From positions 1 through 61,308 of the forward strand of contig JAEOTR010000003.1 of NCBI GenBank assembly GCA_016839705.1: a stretch of 61,308 bases of DNA, given 5' to 3'. Positions within the stretch are counted from its first letter, which is position 1; each line of letters opens with the position of its first letter. This document shows positions 38,670 to 47,431 of the stretch, piece by piece. The notes beneath the pieces were generated by a model. It did no database searches and was not told the DNA's origin. It was given only the letters and a program-made list of their open reading frames with translations. Source of the stretch: Promethearchaeota archaeon. Its GTDB lineage: Archaea > Asgardarchaeota > Lokiarchaeia > Sigyniarchaeales > SOKP01. Made by a program: the position numbers and the translations under genes.

Positions 38670-40727
38670 GTGATTTATTTAACTGATAAACATAAAGGAA
38701 AATGGGTTGTCACTTCTGGATGGCCTTATGTGAATGCTACTCCACATTTGGGTAATTTAATAGGAAGTACACTATCAGCAGATGTGTTTGCAAGGTTCTT
38801 GAGAATGAAAGGAGAAGAAGTGGTGTTTGTTTCAGGATCAGATTCTCATGGAACACCCATTTCAGTGGAAGCAAAAAAATTAAAGGTACCTGCTGAGGAG
38901 TTAGCATTTAAGTATCATGGGATTATTAAAGATCTTCATGAAAAGTGGCAAATATCTTTTGATAACTATACGATAACTCATAATCCAATTCATATTGAAT
39001 ATGTAAAAAAGATGTATTTAGATGTTCAAAAAAATGGGTATGTAAAAGAGAAAGAGATTGAATCTCTCTATTGTGAAAATGATAATTTATTCTTACCCGA
39101 TAGATTTGTAGAAGGAACTTGTCCTCACTGTAAAGATGATGATGCTAGAGGAGATCAATGTGATAAGTGTCAAAAATTACTAACACCTTTAGAATTGATA
39201 AAACCAAGATGTGCAATATGTGGTAATACACCTGTTATTAGAGAAACAAGACATTGGTATTTAAATTTACCGAAATTGCAGGATCGATTGAAAAAATTAA
39301 TTACTGAAAATAAAATTATACCCTCTAACGCGCGACAAATGTGTTTAAATAGTATCGCCGAAGGATTACCAGAACGAGCAATTACTCGTGATATAGAATG
39401 GGGAATTCGCGCACCTTTCAAAGGTGCTGAAGAAAAAACTATTTATGTATGGTTTGAAGCCGTGTTAGGGTATATTACCGCAGTTAAAGAATGGGCAGAT
39501 AAACTTGTTAATAAACCTGACAAATTTGATTCTTTCTGGAAGGATCCAAGTACAAAAACTGTCTTCTTTGTCGGAAAAGATAACATTATATTTCACTTAA
39601 TAGTTTTTCCAGGATTATTAATAGCATATAATGAAGATAAGAAAGATAATGAAAAACTTGTTTTACCATATAATGTCTCATCTACAGAATTCTTGATGTA
39701 TGAGAATGAAAAGTTTTCTAAATCAAGAGGGATTGGGATATGGATTGACGAAGCATTAAAATTAGCTCCTCTTGACTATTGGAGATTTAATTTACTATTT
39801 AATCGGCCAGAAACTAGTGATACATCGTTTCTATGGTCTGAATTTGGAAATAGTATAAAAACCCTTAATGATAATATAGGAAATTTCATACACAGGACTT
39901 TAACATTCATTGAAAAGCAATTTAATAGAAAAATTCCTGAAAAAATAGAATATGATGAGACAGATAAAAAATTCATTGAAAAAATAAATATTATTGGTGT
40001 TGAAGTTGGAGAAAGTTTGTGTAATTTTAAACTAAGAAAAGCCTTAAGAGATATAGTAAATTTTGGAAAAGAAGGGAATATTTATTTAAATGATAAAGCA
40101 CCTTGGCATTTGATTAAAACAAACAAAAATGCCGCGGGGCATGTATTTAACATATGCGCTCAAGCTGTATATGCATTATCCGTGCTGTTAGGACCATTTA
40201 TTCCCGAAACTTCCGAGAAAGTTTTATCCTATCTAAATGCCCCAAAACTATCAGAGATATTATGGGATAGTATTAATGAAGATTCGATAAAATCAGGGCA
40301 AAATATTAAGAAACCTAAACCTCTTTTCCAAAAATTAGATGTTGAAGAAATTAAAAACGAGTATGCAAAATTAAAAGAAGGAAAACCAAAAGAAGGTGAG
40401 AGAGGAACGATTTCATATGATGATTTTCAAAAATTAGATATACGAGTTGCTTTAGTTAAAAAAGTTGAAAAAGTACCTAAAGCGGATAAATTGTATAAAC
40501 TCACAGTAAGTCTTGGGGATGAAGAACGTACCTTAGTTGCGGGATTGGCTGAATTATATAAAATAGACGAATTGGCGGGAAAGAAGATTGTCATTTTAGC
40601 TAACTTAGAACCGAGGAAATTAAGAGGAATTACAAGTCAAGGAATGCTATTAGCCGCTGAAAAGGGAGATATAGTATCTGTCTTAGTTCCAGATAAAGAT
40701 ATAGAGCCTGGTGCAAAAATAAGATAA
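38670..40727 (+). CDS. metG: Methionyl-tRNA synthetase
   Basis: The 685-residue enzyme charges tRNA-Met. It has the class I motifs (TSGWPYVNATPHLGNL for HIGH and EKFSKSRG for KMSKS), zinc-knuckle cysteines (CPHC, CDKC, CAICG), and a C-terminal EMAPII-like tRNA-binding domain (about 585-685, with KLDIRVALVKKVEKVPKADKLYKL). Many archaea encode that domain as a separate protein. The apparent GTG start at 38670 overlaps an AGGTGAT ribosome binding sequence, so translation may begin slightly downstream. Confidence 0.95.
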   Translation: MIYLTDKHKGKWVVTSGWPYVNATPHLGNLIGSTLSADVFARFLRMKGEEVVFVSGSDSHGTPISVEAKKLKVPAEELAFKYHGIIKDLHEKWQISFDNYTITHNPIHIEYVKKMYLDVQKNGYVKEKEIESLYCENDNLFLPDRFVEGTCPHCKDDDARGDQCDKCQKLLTPLELIKPRCAICGNTPVIRETRHWYLNLPKLQDRLKKLITENKIIPSNARQMCLNSIAEGLPERAITRDIEWGIRAPFKGAEEKTIYVWFEAVLGYITAVKEWADKLVNKPDKFDSFWKDPSTKTVFFVGKDNIIFHLIVFPGLLIAYNEDKKDNEKLVLPYNVSSTEFLMYENEKFSKSRGIGIWIDEALKLAPLDYWRFNLLFNRPETSDTSFLWSEFGNSIKTLNDNIGNFIHRTLTFIEKQFNRKIPEKIEYDETDKKFIEKINIIGVEVGESLCNFKLRKALRDIVNFGKEGNIYLNDKAPWHLIKTNKNAAGHVFNICAQAVYALSVLLGPFIPETSEKVLSYLNAPKLSEILWDSINEDSIKSGQNIKKPKPLFQKLDVEEIKNEYAKLKEGKPKEGERGTISYDDFQKLDIRVALVKKVEKVPKADKLYKLTVSLGDEERTLVAGLAELYKIDELAGKKIVILANLEPRKLRGITSQGMLLAAEKGDIVSVLVPDKDIEPGAKIR

Positions 40728-40728
40728 T

Positions 40729-41976
40729 TCATAATTTCAATGAAAATAAGGGATTTAAACGAGCAACAATTTCTCCTAAGTTTAACTGGAGTGTTTTTAA
40801 AATTACGTCTCTTCCTCTATATTCAAATTGTAATTCCCCTACATTTCTAATTATTTTTAACCTACTTGTATTTGTTTTTAGTGAAGTTACAAAATACCTT
40901 TGATGTTTATACTCCAAAATATCTAATACATCCTCAATATCTGTTAGTTCATACCCTCCACCATGAGGGAGGAGATAGGCATTAGTCAAGGTATCAACTA
41001 GCTCTAAATTTTCTGCTCTTCCTAGAAACTTCTCATTTCTTAATGTAGTCATTGAAAAACTTTTTTTCCCTCTAAATAGATAAGCAGAAATATCTGCTCT
41101 TAATGTTGTTGGAAATATATCCGAAGTAATAATGCTACAACTAGTATCCGTACAATTGCTTCCTAAGTACATGTTATTATAGTCTTTAAGAAATTGATGG
41201 GGTTGGTTACAAATTATATCGTATCCATAATCAAAAAGTTTACTTGCAATTATCTCTCTTTTTGAATTAGAGAATTTTAAAGCTTGGTTATGAATCTTAA
41301 GAAAAGATTTTGCTTCAGAATCCAGTAAAATATATTGTTTCCCAAGTTTAGTATTTACTTCTACTGATTGCTCTTTCAGTAATTTAGATTTATCAATATA
41401 AAGCCCCGCACCATATTCATTATCGTCTCGAAATTCGGGAGCGGAACCATGAATCAAGAAAATATAAGGTGGAAGGTCTAAATCCGATAAATTCTTTGTT
41501 TCAAAACAATTAATGAAGTGATTAGATATTCCATAATCCCAATTTATCAGAATATCACTATGATAGAGCTCAGTGGATTTAACATCATCTATCTTTTTGA
41601 TTAAGTCGTAAGGATCTGGTACCTCTTTTAATCCTCCAACAAGTAATCCACAACAATTGGGCTTTACGTTTAAAAAAATAATTGTTTCCCCTCCTTCCCC
41701 CCAATTTAAGCGACCCCCGTATCCTAATCCAGAATTCCATCGAAATTTATTTCTCGATATTGTTTCATCTGGAGAACTAATAAATGTTGCTTTTGGTTCA
41801 AATCCGTATTTTTCTTGGATAAGATGCATTTGAGCAAGTCCATATTTCATATTTGCTTTACATAGTTTAGATGCACCATCATTCAGACCTGTGGAAAAAA
41901 TGAATTGATTTGCTCTATCTAATAAATCCAATTTTGTTAGCTCAGAAACTTTTTGGGTTTGAGATGATATTCGCAT
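40729..41976 (-). CDS. Conserved-looking protein of unknown function
   Basis: I do not recognise this protein of about 415 residues. It has motifs that look functional: GLGYGGRLNWGEGGETI, NVKPNCCGLLVGG with adjacent Cys, INWDYGISNHFINCFE, and IHGSAPEFR. No signal peptide or membrane helix is visible, so it is probably a cytosolic enzyme. I use the internal ATG at 41976; the frame can extend to a TTG at 42003. It overlaps nothing and ends one base after metG, transcribed toward it. Confidence 0.7.
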   Translation of the reverse strand: MRISSQTQKVSELTKLDLLDRANQFIFSTGLNDGASKLCKANMKYGLAQMHLIQEKYGFEPKATFISSPDETISRNKFRWNSGLGYGGRLNWGEGGETIIFLNVKPNCCGLLVGGLKEVPDPYDLIKKIDDVKSTELYHSDILINWDYGISNHFINCFETKNLSDLDLPPYIFLIHGSAPEFRDDNEYGAGLYIDKSKLLKEQSVEVNTKLGKQYILLDSEAKSFLKIHNQALKFSNSKREIIASKLFDYGYDIICNQPHQFLKDYNNMYLGSNCTDTSCSIITSDIFPTTLRADISAYLFRGKKSFSMTTLRNEKFLGRAENLELVDTLTNAYLLPHGGGYELTDIEDVLDILEYKHQRYFVTSLKTNTSRLKIIRNVGELQFEYRGRDVILKTLQLNLGEIVARLNPLFSLKL

Positions 41977-42060
41977 TTTAACTAGTATTCCGGATAGAAC
42001 CAATATATTCTAGTCAAAGCATATATAGAAAATATTTATATATAAGATTAATGATATTAC

Positions 42061-42117
42061 ATGGAAAAGATCACTGAAAAACTCTTAAAAAAAGTGAAGT
42101 TAAAACATTTAAAATGA
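42061..42117 (+). CDS. Possible 18-aa leader peptide
   Basis: A short lysine/leucine-rich frame ends in TGA that overlaps the ATG of the next gene (ATGA), which would couple their translation. There is no Shine-Dalgarno sequence. The frame may be chance; a TATA-like element AAATATTTATATATAAG lies just upstream at about 42028. Confidence 0.2.
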   Translation: MEKITEKLLKKVKLKHLK

Positions 42118-42734
42118 ATGAATTGACTGATTTTGTATTATACGACGCTTTGAAAAAAAAGGTTAGCATTGGAACTTTTACAGGTTCAATTATTTCAAAG
42201 TGTCAAGATAAAATAATCTTTTCTGATAATCTAACTATTTCAGATTCTGAGAGAATATCAATATCACAGGGTCTTATTGTAGGCTTCGAAAATGGGGATA
42301 AGAAACCATCTGCGATATCCAAAAAGGCTGATTTTTCATGGGAAATTAGAGAAGATTCTCCATTAGAATACGCAGTATTGATATCAGAAAATATAATGGA
42401 GCAATATAATAAAGAACAGTTTCCATTTCCCTTTACCATTAGTTTATGTCATACAGCTGGATTATATTTAAACAATGCGAGAGGAGAAATTGATCATCTT
42501 GATTTTTTTAAAGATGAGATCCTTAAAAATCCCGTGTCGTTAATTGAAAATGGGATTATAATGGCAGATCGGGTAGTGATTAATGAGAAGGGAGATCCTG
42601 TCTTTTATGATTGTATCATCGTTGGCAGAGATGATGATGATGAAATTAAAGCGAGTTATGAGTTTTTTGTTAATGTTGATGATAAAAATGTTTTATACAT
42701 TATTATTTTAGGAATTGAAGAATTGAAGGTATGA
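42114..42734 (+). CDS. Cytosolic protein of unknown function
   Basis: The 206-residue product is soluble and mixed alpha/beta, with acidic stretches near the C-terminus (GRDDDDEIKASYEFFVNVDD). No motif was recognised. It is divergent from the unknown protein at 40729 and 56 bases upstream of a pair of small membrane proteins. Its start may be coupled to a short upstream peptide. Confidence 0.55.
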   Translation: MNELTDFVLYDALKKKVSIGTFTGSIISKCQDKIIFSDNLTISDSERISISQGLIVGFENGDKKPSAISKKADFSWEIREDSPLEYAVLISENIMEQYNKEQFPFPFTISLCHTAGLYLNNARGEIDHLDFFKDEILKNPVSLIENGIIMADRVVINEKGDPVFYDCIIVGRDDDDEIKASYEFFVNVDDKNVLYIIILGIEELKV

Positions 42735-42802
42735 ATCTCTTTTAATAATTCCATTAAAGCAATTAGATAACTTTTTTATAGCTTAATTCTTTGGCGTATT
42801 AT

Positions 42803-43252
42803 ATGTTTATGGTTATAACAACAGCAAACATAATTGTTGGTATTTTGATTACCATCTCGGGTATCGCATTACTAAGGTATTTTGCACAAAGAAAAGCTGA
42901 AAATAACTCCTACAAGCCAGCAGTTTTCATTTATATAATTTGGTCGATTATATTCTATTTTGGATTAACATATCTCTATGGTTATATATCTTCCTCATAT
43001 ATTCTTCTAGAATCTCCCTTGAGATCTGGTTTTATGACATTACATGCGATCGTAACTATAATAATTGAATTAATTATTATCAGTATTCTCATTAAATATT
43101 TTTACAAAGCTCGTTTTGAAGATTCGATTTTCATGGCGATTCAAGTTATGTCAGTTCAAATCCTCATGAGAATTATCGCGACAAACATTCTAGCAATAAT
43201 ATTCAATTTAACTACTGGAGGTTTCATCTTCTTTTATTTTTTCCAATACTGA
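42803..43252 (+). CDS. Four-helix membrane protein, twin 1
   Basis: A small, very hydrophobic protein with four membrane segments and a short charged loop after helix 1 (RYFAQRKAENNSYKP). The frame opens at TTG 42791, but ATG 42803 gives a more natural start. Its neighbour is the same length and has the same plan, so they probably form a hetero-oligomer. Function unknown. Confidence 0.55.
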   Translation: MFMVITTANIIVGILITISGIALLRYFAQRKAENNSYKPAVFIYIIWSIIFYFGLTYLYGYISSSYILLESPLRSGFMTLHAIVTIIIELIIISILIKYFYKARFEDSIFMAIQVMSVQILMRIIATNILAIIFNLTTGGFIFFYFFQY

Positions 43253-43273
43253 ATAAAAAAATAGGTGAAAAAT

Positions 43274-43726
43274 ATGAACATAATCGTAATTTTGTTTGAT
43301 ATTTTATTTATAATAGTAGTTATAATCCTAAAATCATATCTACTGCTATGGTTGGCAAATCATAAAAAATGGGAGAATAATCTCCAAAAGAGTATTTTAA
43401 CTAATATTTATTGGCTACTTATAATGCTGGGAATTAGCCTCGTTTTGATAATCACTTTACCTATGATATTCAGTGCACTGGTTATAGATTATTTAAATAA
43501 TTTTTTCTGGTTTACATTTATCAACTTAGGATTCTTTGCAATAAATTTTATTATAGGATATTTGCTTATGTCTTACATCTATAATGGATCTCATATTGAT
43601 AGCTTTATAATATCCTTAATTCTAATAATTACAGAAAAAACAGTTATTCTAGTTATCGAAGCCCTAACACTCATAATCTTTAGTACTTATCTATTCGAGG
43701 GAATCTATGTTTTTAGCCCTTATTAA
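43274..43726 (+). CDS. Four-helix membrane protein, twin 2
   Basis: This second small membrane protein has four membrane segments and a charged loop after helix 1 (ANHKKWENNLQKS) at the same position as in twin 1. ATG 43274 lies six bases after GGTG, favouring it over the GTG at 43265. It is 12-21 bases after twin 1, so they are cotranscribed, with an AAA ATPase gene following. No family recognised. Confidence 0.58.
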   Translation: MNIIVILFDILFIIVVIILKSYLLLWLANHKKWENNLQKSILTNIYWLLIMLGISLVLIITLPMIFSALVIDYLNNFFWFTFINLGFFAINFIIGYLLMSYIYNGSHIDSFIISLILIITEKTVILVIEALTLIIFSTYLFEGIYVFSPY

Positions 43727-43852
43727 AATGATATTCTTTTTTTCTTTTATGAATTTTTAGAAAAACATATTTGATGTAAAAATAACTTTTATTATTCTTT
43801 GAAGACTCATTATAGTGTTTTATAATTATTTTAGTAATTGAATCTTAAGATA

Positions 43853-45118
43853 ATGCTTCTATTTGAAAACAAAGAACAGAAAATAATTAATACACTAAAA
43901 TTTATAGGTTCCCCATTTAAGAAATTTGTCAGTACGGGGGAGATTAAGGAGGATATTGGATTAGTTCCCTCCAGACAAGAATTTTTAGCCGATATTCTTA
44001 ATATCATCAAACGTGATGAAAATTTTATTTTGCCAATAGTAGGGGAGGTAGGCCAAGGGAAGACTCACTTATTTTGGGTATTAAAGAATGTCCTACATAA
44101 TTATAATTCAGTTTATATTTCTTTAGAAACAGTTTATAAGAAATTCTATTATCATACATATTCAGAGTTCATCGAAAGTATGGCAGTCAAACTTGGTGAT
44201 AAGATGGATTCAGAGGATAGAATTGAACCATTAAGGAATATGACAAAACAGTTGTGTAATGAATGGGGTGCAAATCAGAGAAAATTTGGTTTTTTTCCAC
44301 TAGCGGATATGGAAAAAATAAAGGAAATAGCATTCAAAAAATGGTCTAAAAAATATGAAAATAAAGATGCCTTAATAGATATCATTAGCGCAATTACAGC
44401 CCACCAATTAGAACCTTATAAGAAATTTGAAGCGGAACGATGGCTCATTGGTGAATTGATGGATGTGAGAGATCTTTCCAGATTGAATTTAAAACATGAT
44501 CTTAGAAAAAGAAGCCATGCATTCACAATGTTAAGAGTATTTATTGAGAACTCAAATAAAAATAGCTTGTTATTTCTAGATGACTTCGAAAAGGTTGTCC
44601 CAATTCAGAAGGATATCTATGAAAGTTCTGAACATACTGAAGATATTGAAGAAGTATTTGATCCTCGATGGTTTGGAACGAAAAAAGTTCCAGAAGAATA
44701 CTCTGCAGAGAAAACATTAGACAATATCCTTGAGTTGCATAAAATAAGAGGGTTAAAAATGATAATCACTCTTAAATCCACTGAATACTTTGAAGAATTA
44801 AAGAAGAAGATTAGGAGAAAAAATAGAAAGTTATTAATCATGCTTAAAAAACCGTTTATCATATCTGATTTCAAAGAAAAAGATTTATTCCAGTTCTATA
44901 AGGAAAATCTAGAATTCTTCTTCGCAAAAGCTAATTACAATGAATATGCCAAATTTTTCTCACATTCCTACTTTCCATTAAATGAAGCAGTTTTAAAACA
45001 TATTTTTAAAGAAGCAGATGGTAATCCTCGAGAAGTTATAAAATATCTGATTAAAATTTTTAATGATATTATCATTTCAAATGAAAAATTAGATAAAATA
45101 CTTGAAAAGTATCAATGA
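43853..45118 (+). CDS. P-loop ATPase, ORC/AAA-like
   Basis: A P-loop lies near residue 64 (GEVGQGKTH, Walker A) and SLLFLDDFEK is the Walker B region. Sensor-like ITLKSTEYF and a C-terminal alpha-helical region (EADGNPREVIKYLIKI) resemble the Cdc6/ORC-type ATPases and STAND-like archaeal ATPases. An insertion of about 90 residues between the Walker motifs is longer than usual. The frame can start at TTG 43838 or ATG 43853. It follows two membrane proteins of unknown role and could power them or work on DNA. Confidence 0.78.
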   Translation: MLLFENKEQKIINTLKFIGSPFKKFVSTGEIKEDIGLVPSRQEFLADILNIIKRDENFILPIVGEVGQGKTHLFWVLKNVLHNYNSVYISLETVYKKFYYHTYSEFIESMAVKLGDKMDSEDRIEPLRNMTKQLCNEWGANQRKFGFFPLADMEKIKEIAFKKWSKKYENKDALIDIISAITAHQLEPYKKFEAERWLIGELMDVRDLSRLNLKHDLRKRSHAFTMLRVFIENSNKNSLLFLDDFEKVVPIQKDIYESSEHTEDIEEVFDPRWFGTKKVPEEYSAEKTLDNILELHKIRGLKMIITLKSTEYFEELKKKIRRKNRKLLIMLKKPFIISDFKEKDLFQFYKENLEFFFAKANYNEYAKFFSHSYFPLNEAVLKHIFKEADGNPREVIKYLIKIFNDIIISNEKLDKILEKYQ

Positions 45119-45133
45119 TATTTAAAACATAAC

Positions 45134-45871
45134 TTACAGTGTTTTTAGAAGAATTCTCTGCATTGTGTCTATTTCTTTCAAGTACTGCTCTTTATAGCTA
45201 ACATCCCATCCCGCATTGATGACAAATTCTCGAAATGTCTCCAAATTCGAAATTGAAGTAAATTTCATTAGAAGAAGTGATCTTATTCCTTGTGGTTTTA
45301 GAATTTTATAAATTTCAGAAGAATCTAACAACTTAAATATATTTTCAGTACTTAGAAATAGCCTTTCAAGAACCTGTCTACAAAGATCTAAGATTTCTGA
45401 TTCTTTTGAATTTAAAACACGAAAGAATTGAGCTCTAATAGAATCAGGGAGGATTTCAAGATTTTTTAACATGGTCAAAACACTCCTTTTAACAGGAAGA
45501 TAATCATCATTTAGTGCATTTCCCATTAAGATGATTATTTTTTCATTTAGCTTTGAATGTTTGGAAATCTTGATAATTGCCTGAATTATTTCATATCTAA
45601 TCCATCTATCAGACGTATAATACATATCAATTAATTTCTGTAAGTATGCCTCTGAAATTTGTATTTCCTTCCCAATTTCCCCTAAAACAAAAACCACATT
45701 CAGTTTGACTCTCTCATAGAGTTGCTTTTCTAAATTATTCATAAAAAAATCTAAAAAGCTGAGATATTCTTTATTTGGATTCTTACCTAATTCAATTAAA
45801 AAATTATTGATTATTTCAGGATCTCTAGATTCCTTAGCTTCTTTATAACGAGCCTCAATTAAATCCGTCAT
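45134..45871 (-). CDS. HEAT-repeat protein
   Basis: The 245-residue all-helical protein is composed of about six HEAT-like pairs (for example VVFVLGEIGKEIQISEAYLQKLI and SVLTMLKNLEILPDSIRAQF). HEAT repeats form interaction surfaces. It converges with the ATPase gene and lies 53 bases upstream of a flavoprotein gene on its own strand. No catalytic motif; partner unknown. Confidence 0.68.
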   Translation of the reverse strand: MTDLIEARYKEAKESRDPEIINNFLIELGKNPNKEYLSFLDFFMNNLEKQLYERVKLNVVFVLGEIGKEIQISEAYLQKLIDMYYTSDRWIRYEIIQAIIKISKHSKLNEKIIILMGNALNDDYLPVKRSVLTMLKNLEILPDSIRAQFFRVLNSKESEILDLCRQVLERLFLSTENIFKLLDSSEIYKILKPQGIRSLLLMKFTSISNLETFREFVINAGWDVSYKEQYLKEIDTMQRILLKTL

Positions 45872-45923
45872 GATTAAAATTATATTTGACCCTTATGAAA
45901 TAAAATAGAAAAGAGATTTATTC

Positions 45924-47324
45924 TTATTTATCTGGATCTTCGACGATTCTTTTTAGAGGTTTCACCATTTCTGTTTTTATATTAGCATAAAACTGTTTTC
46001 TAAAGTCTTCATTGTTTTCAATTAAGGGTATAAGCATATCACTCATTTTTTTTGCATTTTTATCATTTTGAGGAAACGTGTCATATAAACCATGTTGCTC
46101 ATAGTATTTATCATCTGCCCTAAAAATAAATTTCATTCCGCCAAAAACTGCATCTCTGAAAAGCAATTCAGCTCCTTTACTAAGATAAGTACGAGTTTGA
46201 ACATAATTGGAGTTTGAAAATCTAATTGATTGGGCTGCAAAATTTTGTAAGAGTGAGTCGATCTCCTCTGAAGTTCCATATTCATCAGTAACAAAATCAA
46301 TAACATTAGATCCTTGGGATTCAGAGTACGCTGAAAAAATTTGTTTAAGATTAGGAATTTGACTTAGGGGTCCAGATATAATGAAGCCAATTTGTTTATC
46401 CAACAAAGTCGGTACATGATTATTAAAAAAACTCCTATCAAAGACCATTTTCCATCTTGAAGATAAATATCTATCTCTTATGTTTCCAGCAAACACTATA
46501 ATATCTGATTTTCTTACTTTTTCATCCCAAACTTCCATAAAATCATCTTTCTCCTTGTAGACGCATTGATTATCATAACCGCACTGAAGACAACCTAAAC
46601 ATCCTCCCTTAATGTCAATATCATTAATATCAATAACATCAGTTTTCCCAGAAAAAGCTATTCGAAATCTCTTAATCATCTTACCTAGATTTGTTTCTTC
46701 ATCCAAGGAGTCTGTAAGAATAAGGATTTTTTTATTTTCTGTATCAATTTTGTTTTCTTCACTTACTTTTTCTTTTGGTAAATAATTAAATTCACGAGGG
46801 TTTAAGTTTAGAAAATGCTTTGAAGTTGGAACATTGTTTTCAATAATATGGAAAAAATTTTCCGTGAAGGCTATTAATCTCTCTCTCTCTTCTGGTATCA
46901 TTAAATCTCTTGAATCAGCAGAAAAACCTTTAATAAATTTCATTTCAAGGTCTTCTGATATTGCTCGTAAATAATTATGGGAGGTATGATCAAAGTAATG
47001 AATTGACGTCGTTAGAGACACAACGTATTTATCTTTGAAAGCGCTTTCAACATTTTTTTCTGTGATAAGCTCAATAAACCGCTTATATTGAGAGGGGACA
47101 AGGCAATAATATACAGGAGTTCCCCATATTATCCCATCAGCGGCTTGAATTTTATTTATAATATCTTGAAATTTTTCTTGGTTTTTTTCAATCTTTTTAA
47201 TTTGCTGAGATATATTTATTATCTTAAGTGAGTGCTGTGGGAATTTTTTTTGGATATATAAGATATACTGCATAGTAACGCTTTCATCACCCTTGGGACT
47301 TCCATTTAAAACTACAATTTGCAT
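45924..47324 (-). CDS. Double flavodoxin-fold iron-sulfur flavoprotein
   Basis: Two NADPH-dependent FMN reductase/flavodoxin-like domains are fused. The first (residues 1-175) begins MQIVVLNGSPKGDES, with a phosphate-binding loop after strand 1. The second (about 195-380) contains GGCLGCLQCGYDNQC, a C-x2-C-x2-C-x5-C iron-sulfur motif typical of archaeal iron-sulfur flavoproteins. The C-terminal 80 residues are helical. It likely transfers electrons between ferredoxin and an unknown acceptor. The fusion is unusual, since these enzymes are normally single-domain homodimers. Confidence 0.8.
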   Translation of the reverse strand: MQIVVLNGSPKGDESVTMQYILYIQKKFPQHSLKIINISQQIKKIEKNQEKFQDIINKIQAADGIIWGTPVYYCLVPSQYKRFIELITEKNVESAFKDKYVVSLTTSIHYFDHTSHNYLRAISEDLEMKFIKGFSADSRDLMIPEERERLIAFTENFFHIIENNVPTSKHFLNLNPREFNYLPKEKVSEENKIDTENKKILILTDSLDEETNLGKMIKRFRIAFSGKTDVIDINDIDIKGGCLGCLQCGYDNQCVYKEKDDFMEVWDEKVRKSDIIVFAGNIRDRYLSSRWKMVFDRSFFNNHVPTLLDKQIGFIISGPLSQIPNLKQIFSAYSESQGSNVIDFVTDEYGTSEEIDSLLQNFAAQSIRFSNSNYVQTRTYLSKGAELLFRDAVFGGMKFIFRADDKYYEQHGLYDTFPQNDKNAKKMSDMLIPLIENNEDFRKQFYANIKTEMVKPLKRIVEDPDK

Positions 47325-47431
47325 TTGAATCTCTCTTTAATTATTTATTAGTAATTATTGATAGGAAAATAGAATTAATAACGGTTTTCCATGGGATTTT
47401 TGATCTTAAATATAACTCCTAAGATTTTCTT

